A DNA stretch of 64,000 bases from Hydrogenophaga sp040372165 (GTDB lineage: Bacteria > Pseudomonadota > Gammaproteobacteria > Burkholderiales > Burkholderiaceae_C). Shown here in pieces: positions 8,765-19,882 of the stretch. Position 1 is the stretch's first letter, and every line of letters starts with the position of its first letter. Below the pieces are notes generated by a model that was given only the letters and a program-made list of their open reading frames with translations, was not told the origin of the DNA and did not search any database. The stretch covers positions 74,478 to 138,477 of the forward strand of contig NZ_BAABWG010000006.1 of the NCBI RefSeq assembly GCF_040372165.1. Reading direction: 5' to 3'. A program made the position numbers and the translations under genes.

Positions 8765-9705
8765 ACGCCTGTCTCCGTCGCAGCACTGAAGTTGTCCCGG
8801 GCGCCACCGAGCAGACTGATGAACACATCCTCCAGGCTGGCTTCTGCCAACGAAAGCCTGAGGCCAGGTTCGGCACGCAGGCTCGCCATTGCCTCAGACA
8901 AGGCTTGTTCATCCCGCCCCGCCACATGCAAGGTGTTGCCAAAGGCGGCCACACTGTCCACGCCGGGCAGTTCACGCAAGCGCTCCGTCCAGCCGCTGCC
9001 CTGCACGCCATCTACCGCATACACCGTCAGGCCAGCGCCTTGAATGATCTCGCTCTCGGTGCCGCGCGCCAGGATTTCGCCATAGGCGATATAGACCAGA
9101 TCGTGACAACGGGCAGCCTCGTCCATGTAGTGCGTGGACACCAGCACCGTGATGCCATCGTCGGCCAGACGGTGAATCTCGTCCCAGAAGTCTCGCCGAG
9201 CCTTGGGGTCCACACCCGCAGTGGGCTCGTCCAGCAGCAGCAATCGAGGTTCGTGAATCAGGCAGGCGGCCAAGGCCAGACGCTGCTTCCAGCCGCCCGA
9301 CAGATTGCCGGCCAGTTGTGATTGCCGCCCCTCCAGGCCCAGTTGCGCCAAAGCCTGGTCGACGCGTTGCTGGCGTTGGGGCAGCTCAAAGAGTCGCGCC
9401 ACAAAATCCAGGTTCTGCCGGATCGACAGATCTTCGTACAAGCCAAATCGCTGCGTCATGTAGCCCACCTGCCGTTTGATCGCTGCAGCGTCACTGCGCA
9501 AATCCAGCCCCAGGCATTGGCCCTGGCCTTCGTCTGGTCGCAGCAGCCCACACAACATTCGGATGGTTGTGGTCTTGCCACTGCCATTGGGCCCCAGGAA
9601 GCCACAAATACGCCCTTGCCCCACTTGCAGGTCCACCTGGTTGACCACCGTCTTGTCGTCGTAACGCTTGGTCAGACCAGTGACGTCGATCGCCAGAGGA
9701 GTCAT
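8761..9705 (-). CDS. ABC transporter ATP-binding protein (YbhF/CcmA-like)
   Basis: A 314-residue single-domain ABC ATPase. Walker A GPNGSGKTTT, Q-loop region GYMTQRFGLYEDL, signature LSGGWKQRLALA, Walker B LLLLDEPTAGVD and switch His in VLVSTHYMDEA. The C-terminal extension after about residue 220 is typical of drug-exporter ATPases. Coupled to the permease downstream and the HlyD gene upstream by four-base overlaps at both ends. Confidence 0.92.
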   Translation of the reverse strand: MTPLAIDVTGLTKRYDDKTVVNQVDLQVGQGRICGFLGPNGSGKTTTIRMLCGLLRPDEGQGQCLGLDLRSDAAAIKRQVGYMTQRFGLYEDLSIRQNLDFVARLFELPQRQQRVDQALAQLGLEGRQSQLAGNLSGGWKQRLALAACLIHEPRLLLLDEPTAGVDPKARRDFWDEIHRLADDGITVLVSTHYMDEAARCHDLVYIAYGEILARGTESEIIQGAGLTVYAVDGVQGSGWTERLRELPGVDSVAAFGNTLHVAGRDEQALSEAMASLRAEPGLRLSLAEASLEDVFISLLGGARDNFSAATETGV

Positions 9706-10733
9706 GACTTGTCCTGCACAGGCGTCCAGTCGGCTGGCGTGACGTCAATGGGCTGGCCCGGTCGCCAGTGCAGCTTCTCTGCATTCGACTCACCCCTGGC
9801 TTCGACCCGGTACACGAGCTTGCTGCGTTGCGCGTTGGAATAAATGACCGGCGGCGTGAACTCGGGCGCATCGGCTACGTGGCTGACCCTGGCCACCACC
9901 GGTTCACCACAGCCATCGCAGGACACGATCACCCGTGCACCCACCGGCACATCGGCAAGTTGTGCTTCAGGCACAAAGAACAAGGCTTTGACAGCCCCTT
10001 CGGGCAACACGGAGACGACGGGCTGACCAGCGCCGGCAAATTCGCCTGCGCGGTAGATGACACTGGCGACTCGGCCCTTCACGGGCGAACTCACCGATTT
10101 CTGTGACAGACGCCATTGCGCCTGTTCAACGGCTTGTGCAGCAGCGTCCAGCTGGGCTGAGGCGGCGCTTTGCTCGTCCACACGTGCAGGCAAGCCTGCC
10201 ACCGTGACGGCAGCTTGCAGTTCCACCACCCTGGCAGCAGCCTGCTGCGCGGCTGCCTTTGCCGCGTCGAGCGTGGCCGCCGATGCAAAGCCCTGTTTCA
10301 CCAGAGCCTGCTGCCGTTCAAGCGCACTCTGCGCTTGAACGGTCTGCGCACGCGCCTGCGCCAACTGAGCACGGGTCACGGCCAGCTCGGCTGGCCGCCG
10401 CCCTTTCTCTGTGTTTTGCCATTGCGCCTTGGCTGCCGCCAACTGCGCCTGCGACTGAGCCAGGGCCGCACGCTCCGACTGGTCATCGAGAGAGAACAGA
10501 GCATCGCCTGTCAACACCTGCTGCCCCTCCTGAACAGCCAACCGGGTGACGGGGCCTCCCAGTGCCGAAGACAAATAGAGGAACTCGCCCTCCGCATAGC
10601 CGGACCATTGCGGAACCGTGGATTGCTGCTCACAGGCTGCCAGTCCTGCAGCAACCAGAATCGCCACGCTGAGGCTTTGCCAGCAGCCCTGGAGTCTATC
10701 TCTCAGTCTTTTCATGACGAATTTCTTTCTCAT
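9702..10733 (-). CDS. HlyD-family membrane fusion lipoprotein
   Basis: A 343-residue periplasmic adaptor. The N-terminus has a hydrophobic segment ending in a lipobox (LAAC, Cys 34), so it is probably lipid-anchored. Then comes a biotinyl-lipoyl half motif (GPVTRLAVQEGQQV), a long Ala/Gln-rich coiled-coil hairpin (about 75-190) and beta-barrel sections (SSPVKGRVASVIYRAGE). Start ATG at 10733 overlaps the tetR stop; an alternative ATG lies at 10715. It links the ABC-2 pump encoded downstream to an outer-membrane channel, probably TolC encoded elsewhere. Confidence 0.88.
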   Translation of the reverse strand: MRKKFVMKRLRDRLQGCWQSLSVAILVAAGLAACEQQSTVPQWSGYAEGEFLYLSSALGGPVTRLAVQEGQQVLTGDALFSLDDQSERAALAQSQAQLAAAKAQWQNTEKGRRPAELAVTRAQLAQARAQTVQAQSALERQQALVKQGFASAATLDAAKAAAQQAAARVVELQAAVTVAGLPARVDEQSAASAQLDAAAQAVEQAQWRLSQKSVSSPVKGRVASVIYRAGEFAGAGQPVVSVLPEGAVKALFFVPEAQLADVPVGARVIVSCDGCGEPVVARVSHVADAPEFTPPVIYSNAQRSKLVYRVEARGESNAEKLHWRPGQPIDVTPADWTPVQDKS

Positions 10734-11395
10734 CGGGGTTGGTCTTCGCTACGGAGAGCATCGTGAGCTCGCGATTGCAGCCCCGCCAGCGCGCAATCTA
10801 TCCGCCAGGCCAGTGCAGAATCCGACTGCACCGCCTTGTCCCAGCCAGCGCTCAGCACAGGCATCTCGGCCGCCAGCGCGGGAACGCGTTCGGCCAGAAA
10901 AATGGGCGCGAGCACGGCGCCGGCCAAAAAGCTCATGCGGGCTTGCAAGGGTTGCGGGGGCAGGCTGCCTTCTTCGTCGGCCTCAGCCAGCGCACCCAGG
11001 ATCAAGCGCAGGTGCCTGGGCACATTTCGGCGCAGAAACGCCAGCGTTGCCGGATCGCCCTGGCCGGCATCTGCCCAGATGCGGCTGGCCAGCGCCGATT
11101 GGGATTGAACAAAGCCACCGGCCACCATCAGCATGGCGCGCAGCCGGCTCAGAGCGGGAACCCCTCGTTGCCCGGCGGCCAGTGACAGCGGCGCGTACAT
11201 GTCTTCATACAACTGCTGCAACAAGGCAGAGATGAACTGCTGCTTCGAACCGAAGTGGTAGTGGAACAGGCTGGGCGTCACGCCGGCGGCCTCGGCAACA
11301 GCCCTGACAGACAGCCCCGCAGCGCCTTTGGCCGCATACAGCAGGCGGCCTGCGTCGAGCAGGGCCTGGTCAAGCTGGCGAGAGGGTCGAGCCAT
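10730..11395 (-). CDS. TetR-family repressor of the adjacent efflux operon
   Basis: A 221-residue protein with an N-terminal helix-turn-helix (GLSVRAVAEAAGVTPSLFHYHFGSK split over about residues 25-49) and an all-helical C-terminal ligand domain. First gene of the operon tetR-hlyD-ATPase-permease, all with four-base overlaps. A perfect palindrome nine bases upstream of its ATG (11405-11428) is the likely operator, so autoregulation and ligand-induced efflux are inferred. Confidence 0.9.
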   Translation of the reverse strand: MARPSRQLDQALLDAGRLLYAAKGAAGLSVRAVAEAAGVTPSLFHYHFGSKQQFISALLQQLYEDMYAPLSLAAGQRGVPALSRLRAMLMVAGGFVQSQSALASRIWADAGQGDPATLAFLRRNVPRHLRLILGALAEADEEGSLPPQPLQARMSFLAGAVLAPIFLAERVPALAAEMPVLSAGWDKAVQSDSALAWRIDCALAGLQSRAHDALRSEDQPR

Positions 11396-11404
11396 GATGC
11401 GTCA

Positions 11405-11428
11405 ATTATTGGTCACTCGACCAATAAT
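11405..11428. promoter_or_regulatory. TetR operator candidate
   Basis: Perfect inverted repeat ATTATTGGTC-ACTC-GACCAATAAT (10-bp arms, 4-bp spacer) just upstream of the tetR start and in the divergent spacer to the MFS gene at 11518. Size and position fit a TetR dimer site; it could control both directions. Confidence 0.8.
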
Positions 11429-11517
11429 GACAAGCCCTCCCGCTATGCGCCTCAAGGCTAGCAGCTAGATGCACCCCGACCACTGAGGGAAAGACACCTT
11501 CTGATACGCTCGTCGCG

Positions 11518-12774
11518 ATGTCCGAAAAGTCGCCTGCCATGTCCCAGGGCATGGTCGTGCTGGTGCTCTCGTTGCTACTTGGTTTGCAGCCCGTCACCAC
11601 CGACCTGTACCTCCCCGCCCTGCCCTCCATGACCGAGGGCTTTGGTGCCTCGCTGTCTCAGGCCCAGCTCACCCTGACCGCCTTGCTGCTCGCCTTCGGT
11701 GCCTCCCAGCTGGTCTGGGGTCCCGTCTCCGACCGCTTTGGCCGTCGCCCCGTCCTGCTGGTGGGCGCGGTGCTGTATGTGGTGGCATCCACGGCCAACG
11801 CCTTTGCGTCGTCCATGGAGGAGCTGGTTCTGTGGCGGACCGTACAAGGCGTGGCCATGGGCGCAGGAGTCATGTGCGCCCGTGCGGTGGTCAGGGATCT
11901 CTACAGCCCGCTCGAAGGCGCCCGCGCCATGTCCAAGGGATTGAGCGGGCTGGGCGTCATTGCCTGCATGAGTGCACCCCTCGGAGGTGTGCTCACGGAG
12001 TACTTCGGCTGGCGAGTGGCACTGAGCGCAGTGACCGTGTTTGGTGTGCTTACCCTAGTGGTGTTGGCCCTGCGTTTCGAAGAAACCCTTCAGCCTGAAA
12101 ACCGCAGGCCACTCAACCCTGCCCGCATGCTGGGCACCTGGGGGGAGATCCTGCGCAACCCGACGTTCTGGACATTCACCCTGCTGGCATCGTTTTCCTA
12201 TGCAGGCCTGTTCACCTTTCTGGCTGCCGGCTCCTTCGTGCTCATCAAGGTCATCGGCCTGTCCCGCGCCGAGTACGGGCTGACGATGCTGAGCATGTCG
12301 CTCTCGTACATTGTGGGCACCTTCATCTGCCGCCGCATGCTGCCCAAGCTGGGCGTGCGCCGCACAGTGGCCATTGCCGGTGCGGTGACCATCACCGGTG
12401 GTTCGGCCATTGGCATTCTGGCGCTGATGGGGATTCAAAACGTCTACGCCATCATGGTGCCCTTCTACATCTTCATGCTCGGCCATGGCGTTCATCAGCC
12501 TTGCGGCCAGAGCGGCGCGGTCTCACCCTTCCCACAAGCGGCTGGCGCAGCCTCTGCCCTCAGCGGTTTTCTCATGATGATCCTGGCCTTTTTCATTGGA
12601 GGATGGCTGGGCACACGACTGGGCGACAATACGGTCTACCCCCTGACCAACGGGATCTGGTTCTGGAGCGTCGCCATCACCCTGACCGCCTGGACCATGG
12701 TCCAGCGATTTGGTGAAGCCAAGACGCCACCCCAACGGGTGCTCCATCCAACCGAACCTGATGCACCTCGCTGA
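11518..12774 (+). CDS. MFS multidrug transporter, Bcr/CflA family
   Basis: A 418-residue protein with twelve predicted membrane segments. The family marks are TTDLYLPALPSM near the N-terminus and the loop 2-3 motif GPVSDRFGRRPVLLVG. Drug:H+ antiporter of the inner membrane. It diverges from the tetR operon across a 122-bp spacer with the palindromic operator, so it may share its regulation. ATG at 11518. Its 3' end overlaps the miaA start by 14 bp. Confidence 0.9.
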   Translation: MSEKSPAMSQGMVVLVLSLLLGLQPVTTDLYLPALPSMTEGFGASLSQAQLTLTALLLAFGASQLVWGPVSDRFGRRPVLLVGAVLYVVASTANAFASSMEELVLWRTVQGVAMGAGVMCARAVVRDLYSPLEGARAMSKGLSGLGVIACMSAPLGGVLTEYFGWRVALSAVTVFGVLTLVVLALRFEETLQPENRRPLNPARMLGTWGEILRNPTFWTFTLLASFSYAGLFTFLAAGSFVLIKVIGLSRAEYGLTMLSMSLSYIVGTFICRRMLPKLGVRRTVAIAGAVTITGGSAIGILALMGIQNVYAIMVPFYIFMLGHGVHQPCGQSGAVSPFPQAAGAASALSGFLMMILAFFIGGWLGTRLGDNTVYPLTNGIWFWSVAITLTAWTMVQRFGEAKTPPQRVLHPTEPDAPR

Positions 12775-13738
12775 CCCTTTGCCCTGTATCGCCCTGGCCG
12801 GTCCGACCGCCAGTGGCAAAACAGCGGCTGCCCTGGCCATCGCAAAACGCTGGCCCGTGGAGATCATCAGCGTTGACTCGGCCCTCGTATACCGGGGCAT
12901 GGACATTGGCACGGCCAAACCGTCGGCTCAGGAGCTGGCCACCGCCCCCCACCACCTGATCGATATTCGCGATCCTCTGCAAGCCTACAGTGCTGCCGAG
13001 TTTGTGGCCGACGCGCAGAGGCTCATCGGCGAGATTCGGCAGCGCGGGCGAATGCCCCTGCTGGTGGGTGGCACGATGCTGTATTTCAAGGCATCGATGG
13101 AAGGCCTGGACGACATGCCGCGCTCTGACGCCACCGTTCGCCAGCGCCTGGAGCAGGAAGCCGCAACATGCGGCTGGCCGGCCATGCATGAGCGACTGGC
13201 CCAGGTGGATGCTGTCACCGCAGCGAGGCTCGCTCCCAACGACGCGCAACGCATCCAGCGCGCGCTGGAAGTGTTCGAACTATCGGGCAAGCCAATGTCA
13301 GAATGGCAGCGCGGCGCGCCAGAGGATCACCTCAACCCCGTCACCCCGGGTGGTTTCTTCAGCCTGGAGCCCGCCGATCGCGGTTGGCTGCATGAGCGAA
13401 TCGCCCAGCGTTACGACGGCATGCTCAGCCAGGGCTTCGTGGCGGAAGTCCAAGCCCTGCGCCAACGAGGCGATCTGCAACCCGACTTGCCATCCATGCG
13501 CTGCGTGGGTTACCGGCAAGTGTGGGAAACACTGGACGCCAACGGCGGCCAGGAACCGACGGGCACCGCGTGGCAAGACATGCGCGACCGCGGCATCTTC
13601 GCCACACGGCAGCTGGCCAAGCGGCAGCTCACATGGCTGCGTTCCATGCCTCACCGTCACATCATTGCCTGCGACGCGCCAGATGCACTGCAATGCCTGA
13701 TGGCTGCCGTCACACCGCTGGTGGAGTCCTCCACATGA
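12761..13738 (+). CDS. miaA: tRNA dimethylallyltransferase
   Basis: A 325-residue enzyme adding a dimethylallyl group to A37 of tRNAs reading UNN codons. P-loop GPTASGKT at about residues 14-21, DSALVYRGMDIGTAKP, HHLIDIRDP, LVGGTMLYFKA and the C-terminal RQLAKRQLTWLR. ATG at 12761 (MHLADPLPC) is chosen; longer in-frame starts would run deep into the MFS gene. The stop overlaps the next gene (ATGA). Position next to mutL recalls the mutL-miaA order of many proteobacteria, here with an efflux insert between. Confidence 0.95.
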   Translation: MHLADPLPCIALAGPTASGKTAAALAIAKRWPVEIISVDSALVYRGMDIGTAKPSAQELATAPHHLIDIRDPLQAYSAAEFVADAQRLIGEIRQRGRMPLLVGGTMLYFKASMEGLDDMPRSDATVRQRLEQEAATCGWPAMHERLAQVDAVTAARLAPNDAQRIQRALEVFELSGKPMSEWQRGAPEDHLNPVTPGGFFSLEPADRGWLHERIAQRYDGMLSQGFVAEVQALRQRGDLQPDLPSMRCVGYRQVWETLDANGGQEPTGTAWQDMRDRGIFATRQLAKRQLTWLRSMPHRHIIACDAPDALQCLMAAVTPLVESST

Positions 13739-14394
13739 GTCTGGTCATCGAGTCCCTGGGCAAGCACTACGACAACACCCCTGTCTTCAGCCAGGTTGAC
13801 CTCACCGTCGCAGCGGGAGAATTCATTGCCATCATCGGTGAGTCCGGAGTGGGAAAGTCCAGTCTGCTCAACTGCATGGCCGGCCTCGACGAGTGGCAAA
13901 GCGGCAGAGTGGTGCACGATGGCAAGGACATCGGAGCGATGGGAGAGGCGCAGCGAGCCCACTGGCGACGTGCCCACCTCGGGTTCGTGTTTCAGGCGTT
14001 CCACGTATTGCCGCATCTGGACGTGACCCAGAACGTCGGGCTGCCATTGCTGTTGCTGGGCAAACCCGACCCATCACGGGTACAGGACATGCTGGCAGCC
14101 GTGGGGCTGAACGGCATGGGAGATCGCCTTCCTTCGCAGCTTTCAGGTGGACAGCTCCAGCGTGTGGCCATAGCGCGCGCACTGGTCCACCGACCGCGCC
14201 TGCTGCTCGCCGACGAGCCCACGGGCAACCTCGATCCGGACACCGCGGCTCAGGTCATGTCCCTTCTCAAGGCACAGGCGGCCGAAAACCAGGCCGCCAT
14301 GGTGCTGGTCACCCACTCAAGACCGGCTGCGGCACTTGCCGACCGCACACTACTGCTGCGTGCCGACGGCTTGTACCCGGACACCGACGCCTGA
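13735..14394 (+). CDS. LolD/FtsE-like ABC ATPase
   Basis: A 219-residue single-domain ATPase. Walker A GESGVGKSS, Q-loop FVFQAFHVLPHLD, signature LSGGQLQRVAIA, Walker B LLLADEPTGNLD, His switch VLVTHSR. This motif set belongs to the LolD/MacB/FtsE class, which works with FtsX-type permeases, but no permease is adjacent, so its partner is elsewhere. ATG at 13735 overlaps the miaA stop. Confidence 0.88.
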   Translation: MSLVIESLGKHYDNTPVFSQVDLTVAAGEFIAIIGESGVGKSSLLNCMAGLDEWQSGRVVHDGKDIGAMGEAQRAHWRRAHLGFVFQAFHVLPHLDVTQNVGLPLLLLGKPDPSRVQDMLAAVGLNGMGDRLPSQLSGGQLQRVAIARALVHRPRLLLADEPTGNLDPDTAAQVMSLLKAQAAENQAAMVLVTHSRPAAALADRTLLLRADGLYPDTDA

Positions 14395-14536
14395 CGACAC
14401 ACAGCTGTTCAGGGCTGTACAACCTGGTATCAGTTCAGGGAAAAACCTCATGCCCGTCCGCAAATGAATACAGGCAGCCTGAGCCCAGGTGTTAGGTTCG
14501 TCGACGGGAAATCCGTACCATTCCTACACTTGGCCA

Positions 14537-14560
14537 AAACGGCCATGCACTCGGCCGTTT
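14537..14560 (+). terminator. hairpin between the ABC gene and the sugar kinase
   Basis: Perfect 8-bp stem AAACGGCC / GGCCGTTT with an 8-nt loop, ending four bases before the kinase ATG at 14565. It may end the upstream transcript, but it also covers the place where a ribosome binding site would sit, and no Shine-Dalgarno is visible there. It could instead modulate kinase translation. Confidence 0.5.
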
Positions 14561-14564
14561 CTCC

Positions 14565-15572
14565 ATGACCCAGTCCACTGTCACCCCGTTTGTCGCCACC
14601 GCAGGTGAAGCCCTGATCGACCTGATCGTCGAGAGCGATGGGCGCCTGCGTCCCTGTCACGGTGGTGCCGTGTACAACCTGACGCTGGCACTGGGGCGTC
14701 AAGGCGCATCCCCCCTCTACCTCAACCCTTTGTCGGCGGACCGTTTTGGACGCTCCATGGCCAGGGCGCTTGAGCAGGCGGGTGCGTTGACAGCCAATCC
14801 GCAAGGCGTGGTCTCCCCTACCTCGCTGGCCATTGCAGAACTCGACGCACAGGGAAAGGCCAGCTACAGCTTCTATCGTGACGGCGTGGCCGACCGCCAG
14901 GTGTCTGCCGACGAGATGAACAGGCAGTGCACTGCTGCGACGTCGATCAAGGCAGTGGCCTCCGGCTGCCTGGCGCTGGTGGCCGAGGATCAAGGCAAAT
15001 ACCTGCCGTGGCTGAAAGCACAACGGGCTGCGGGACGTCTGGTGGTGGTAGACGCCAACCTTCGGCCAGCCATCGTGGATGACATGGCGGCCTATTGCAG
15101 CAGCGTCATGGCTGCACTGGGCGAAGCCCACCTGATCAAGGTCAGCGATGACGACCTGCAAATCCTCGGTTTCGACGGCAAGCCTGTGGACGCCGCCTGG
15201 CAGCTGCTGAAGCAAACCCGCGCGCCATGGATCGCATTGACCCTGGGCGCACAAGGGGCCATGCTGCTGGATCGCACTGGCCGTGCCTGGATGGCGACGG
15301 AAACCGGTCCTGTGACGGTGGTTGACACCGTGGGCGCGGGCGACTGCTTCCTGGCCGGCATGGTCGTTGCATTGCTTCAACTGACACATGACGATCTACC
15401 CCACGCCACCCTCTCGAACGAAGAGGTCACGGCGGTGTTGCAACGCGCCGTGGCCAGTGCCAGCCTGTGCGTGCAGCAAGTGGGCTGCGAACCTCCGTCT
15501 GCGGCGGATATCGCTGCACGCCTGCAAAAACACGCACCTGCCGTCAGGGCGGTGCAAACCGGCATCCATTGA
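14565..15572 (+). CDS. PfkB-family sugar kinase, probable fructokinase
   Basis: A 335-residue ribokinase-like enzyme. N-terminal AGEALIDLI, GGAVYNLTLALGRQG (sugar-binding PfkB region) and the C-terminal signature DTVGAGDCFLAG with catalytic Asp and anion hole. Substrate not provable; fructose fits because the window also has a polyol dehydrogenase operon and an Entner-Doudoroff cluster with pgi. Sits directly ahead of zwf but is separated by a 170-bp regulatory spacer. Confidence 0.85.
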   Translation: MTQSTVTPFVATAGEALIDLIVESDGRLRPCHGGAVYNLTLALGRQGASPLYLNPLSADRFGRSMARALEQAGALTANPQGVVSPTSLAIAELDAQGKASYSFYRDGVADRQVSADEMNRQCTAATSIKAVASGCLALVAEDQGKYLPWLKAQRAAGRLVVVDANLRPAIVDDMAAYCSSVMAALGEAHLIKVSDDDLQILGFDGKPVDAAWQLLKQTRAPWIALTLGAQGAMLLDRTGRAWMATETGPVTVVDTVGAGDCFLAGMVVALLQLTHDDLPHATLSNEEVTAVLQRAVASASLCVQQVGCEPPSAADIAARLQKHAPAVRAVQTGIH

Positions 15573-15690
15573 CCCAAGCTTGATCCGGTCCTGCAGGGGC
15601 ACCGGAACTGTGCACACCACCATCACAATGTGCACGCCGCTGGCTCTGGTCCTGGTCCTGGTTCTGGTGTTTGGCATTTGGTACCGCCTA

Positions 15691-15739
15691 TGTAACTTTA
15701 TTCCAATAAAATACCCATAACGGATGTAATTTGGTTAGA
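15691..15739 (+). promoter_or_regulatory. two HexR-like boxes upstream of zwf
   Basis: TGTAACTTTATTCCA (15691-15705) and TGTAATTTGGTTAGA (15725-15739) match the HexR consensus recalled as TGTARTWWWAYTACA at 13 and 12 of 15 positions. The first overlaps a perfect palindrome TTTATTCCAATAAA (15697-15710). HexR is the RpiR-family repressor of Entner-Doudoroff genes and releases DNA on binding KDPG. No hexR gene is in the window. Confidence 0.5.
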
Positions 15740-15742
15740 AAC

Positions 15743-17227
15743 ATGACCCAGAGCAAACCACGCGTGCCCCCAGCCACCCCAGAGGCCCCTCTTGATCTGA
15801 TCATCTTCGGTGGTGTGGGCGACCTGTCCGTCCGTAAACTCCTGCCCGCCCTGTACATGGCCCATGTACATGGCAATCTCCCGCCCCAGACCCGCATCCA
15901 TGCGCTGGGCCGTCAGGACTGGGGACGTGAAGCGTTTCTGAGCTTTCTGCAAGACAAGGTGCCAGACTTCATCGGCGCCAAAGCCTACCGGGCCGATGCC
16001 TGGCAAGGCTTTCTCGATCGCCTCGGTTACGTCTGCGTGGACGCCACACAAGCCGACGATTTCCGGCGACTGGGAGAGGCGCTGCAATCAGAAGCCGACC
16101 GCGTCTACTACCTGGCCACAGCGCCCTCGCTGTTCACCACCATCTGCGACAACCTGGGCGCCGCAGGGCTCATCAACCCCCAGTCCCGCGTGGTGCTGGA
16201 GAAGCCACTGGGTCATGACCTGGCTTCAGCCGAAGCCATCAACACGGCTGTGGCACAGCATTTTGAAGAATCGCAGATCTTCCGGATCGACCACTACCTT
16301 GGCAAAGAGACGGTGCAGAACCTGATGGTCCTGCGCTTTGGCAACAGCATCTTCGAACCGCTGTGGCGCAGCCCACACATCAAGAGCGTGCAAATCACCG
16401 TGGCAGAGAGTGTGGGCGTTGGCAGCCGAGCCGGCTTTTACGACGGCACAGGCGCCATGCGCGACATGATCCAGAACCACTTGTTGCAGCTGCTGTGCAT
16501 CGTGGCCATGGAGCCGCCCGTCTCGCTCGACCCGGACGCAGTGCGTGATGAAAAGCTCAAAGTCCTTAAATCGCTGCGCCCGCTCACACCCGCCGATGTG
16601 GCTCGGGACACGGTGCGCGGTCAGTACACCGCCGGCGCTGTCGGTGGGGAGAAAGTTTCGGGCTATCTTCAGGAAGAAAACGTCCCGGTGGGCAGCACCA
16701 CCGAGACCTTTGTCGCCCTGCGCGCCCGCATCGCCAACTGGCGCTGGGCCAATGTGCCGATCTTTCTGCGCACCGGCAAACGCATGGCAGAGCGGCGCTC
16801 GGAGATCGTTGTGGAGTTTGCCGACCTGCCGTTCTCGCTGTTCAATGATTCGCCCCGGCAGGTGGTCAACCGCCTGATGATTCGCCTGCAGCCAGACGAA
16901 CACATTCAGCTGCAAATGATGGCCAAGGAGCCTGGCAGTGGCATGCGCCTGCGGCCCGTGAGCCTGAATCTGGATCTGGAGTCGGCCTTCACCGAGCGAA
17001 GGGCCGAAGCCTACGAGCGCTTGCTGATCGACGTTATCCGCGGCCGCCTCACCCACTTCATGCGGCGCGACGAACTCGAAGCCGCATGGACCTGGGTGGA
17101 ACCCATCATCGAAGGCTGGTCGCAACTGGGCGACGCACCAAAGCCCTATGCAGCAGGGACATGGGGACCCGCGGCTTCGTCCGCACTGATGGCCCGAGAG
17201 AGCTCGGCCTGGGTGGAGGAAACCTGA
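15743..17227 (+). CDS. zwf: glucose-6-phosphate 1-dehydrogenase
   Basis: A 494-residue cytoplasmic enzyme oxidising glucose-6-phosphate to 6-phosphogluconolactone with NADP+. Nucleotide-binding fingerprint FGGVGDLSVRKLLPALY (usually GASGDL), catalytic signature RIDHYLGKETVQN, EKPLGHD and FLRTGKRM. ATG at 15743 is preferred over TTG 15731, which gives only a four-residue extension. First gene of zwf-pgl-edd-eda-pgi. Confidence 0.95.
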   Translation: MTQSKPRVPPATPEAPLDLIIFGGVGDLSVRKLLPALYMAHVHGNLPPQTRIHALGRQDWGREAFLSFLQDKVPDFIGAKAYRADAWQGFLDRLGYVCVDATQADDFRRLGEALQSEADRVYYLATAPSLFTTICDNLGAAGLINPQSRVVLEKPLGHDLASAEAINTAVAQHFEESQIFRIDHYLGKETVQNLMVLRFGNSIFEPLWRSPHIKSVQITVAESVGVGSRAGFYDGTGAMRDMIQNHLLQLLCIVAMEPPVSLDPDAVRDEKLKVLKSLRPLTPADVARDTVRGQYTAGAVGGEKVSGYLQEENVPVGSTTETFVALRARIANWRWANVPIFLRTGKRMAERRSEIVVEFADLPFSLFNDSPRQVVNRLMIRLQPDEHIQLQMMAKEPGSGMRLRPVSLNLDLESAFTERRAEAYERLLIDVIRGRLTHFMRRDELEAAWTWVEPIIEGWSQLGDAPKPYAAGTWGPAASSALMARESSAWVEET

Positions 17228-17232
17228 GGCGC

Positions 17233-17955
17233 ATGACGCACACCACCATGAATGAATCTCTCCCCATGCTCAGCGAGCACAGCCAGACCACGCCAGCTGA
17301 CCTGGCGGCCTATGTGACGGGCTGCCTGCGAACAATCCTGGCCAGACGAGGACACGCTTTCCTGGCGGTCTCTGGCGGCAAGTCGCCCATTCCTGTCTTT
17401 GAGGCGCTCAGTCAGCAGACACTGAACTGGCCCAAGGTCACCATCACCCTGGTGGACGAAAGAGTGGTGCCGCATGACCATGCTGACAGCAACACCGCAC
17501 TTGTTCGTCAGCACCTGCTCAAGGGCGAGGCGGCCAAGGCACGCTTTGTACCGTACTTCGACACCACACCGGCAGAGATCACGTCGCGCTCTCTGGCAGC
17601 CCTGACCATAGCCACCAATGAGCGTCTGGCATCTCTGCCTTGGCCACTCGACCTGGCCTTGCTGGGCATGGGCGAAGACGCACACACGGCGTCCTTGTTC
17701 CCCGATGCGCCCGGGCTGGAAGAAGCGCTCACATCCACCCTGCCCGTCGCCTGTGTCGAGCCAACCTCAGCGCCGCATCCGAGGCTGAGCCTGACCCTGG
17801 CGTCCATCATCGCTGCGCGCGAACTGGTGCTTTCCATCAGCGGCGAGCGCAAGCGTCAGGTCTATGAAGCCGCCAGCGTGCATGCGGACCCGGCCAAGCC
17901 CGTCTCCCTGGTCTTGTGCCAGTCACAGACGCCCATCAGTGTCTGGATGGACTGA
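17233..17955 (+). CDS. pgl: 6-phosphogluconolactonase
   Basis: A 240-residue DevB-type lactonase giving 6-phosphogluconate. Motifs: LAVSGGKSP near the N-terminus, VTLVDERVVP-like ITLVDERVVPHDHADSN, and LLGMGEDAHTASLFPD. ATG at 17233 follows the zwf stop by five bases; the longer frame upstream is a shadow of zwf. It is the second step of the Entner-Doudoroff route encoded by this operon. Confidence 0.93.
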   Translation: MTHTTMNESLPMLSEHSQTTPADLAAYVTGCLRTILARRGHAFLAVSGGKSPIPVFEALSQQTLNWPKVTITLVDERVVPHDHADSNTALVRQHLLKGEAAKARFVPYFDTTPAEITSRSLAALTIATNERLASLPWPLDLALLGMGEDAHTASLFPDAPGLEEALTSTLPVACVEPTSAPHPRLSLTLASIIAARELVLSISGERKRQVYEAASVHADPAKPVSLVLCQSQTPISVWMD

Positions 17956-18005
17956 CCCGCACCCTTCGAGATATTGTTTTTGAGCGTTGAAAGCGAACCC
18001 GACCC

Positions 18006-19859
<1,854 letters not shown>

Positions 19860-19882
19860 AGACAGCGAAGGACTTTCAGCCC

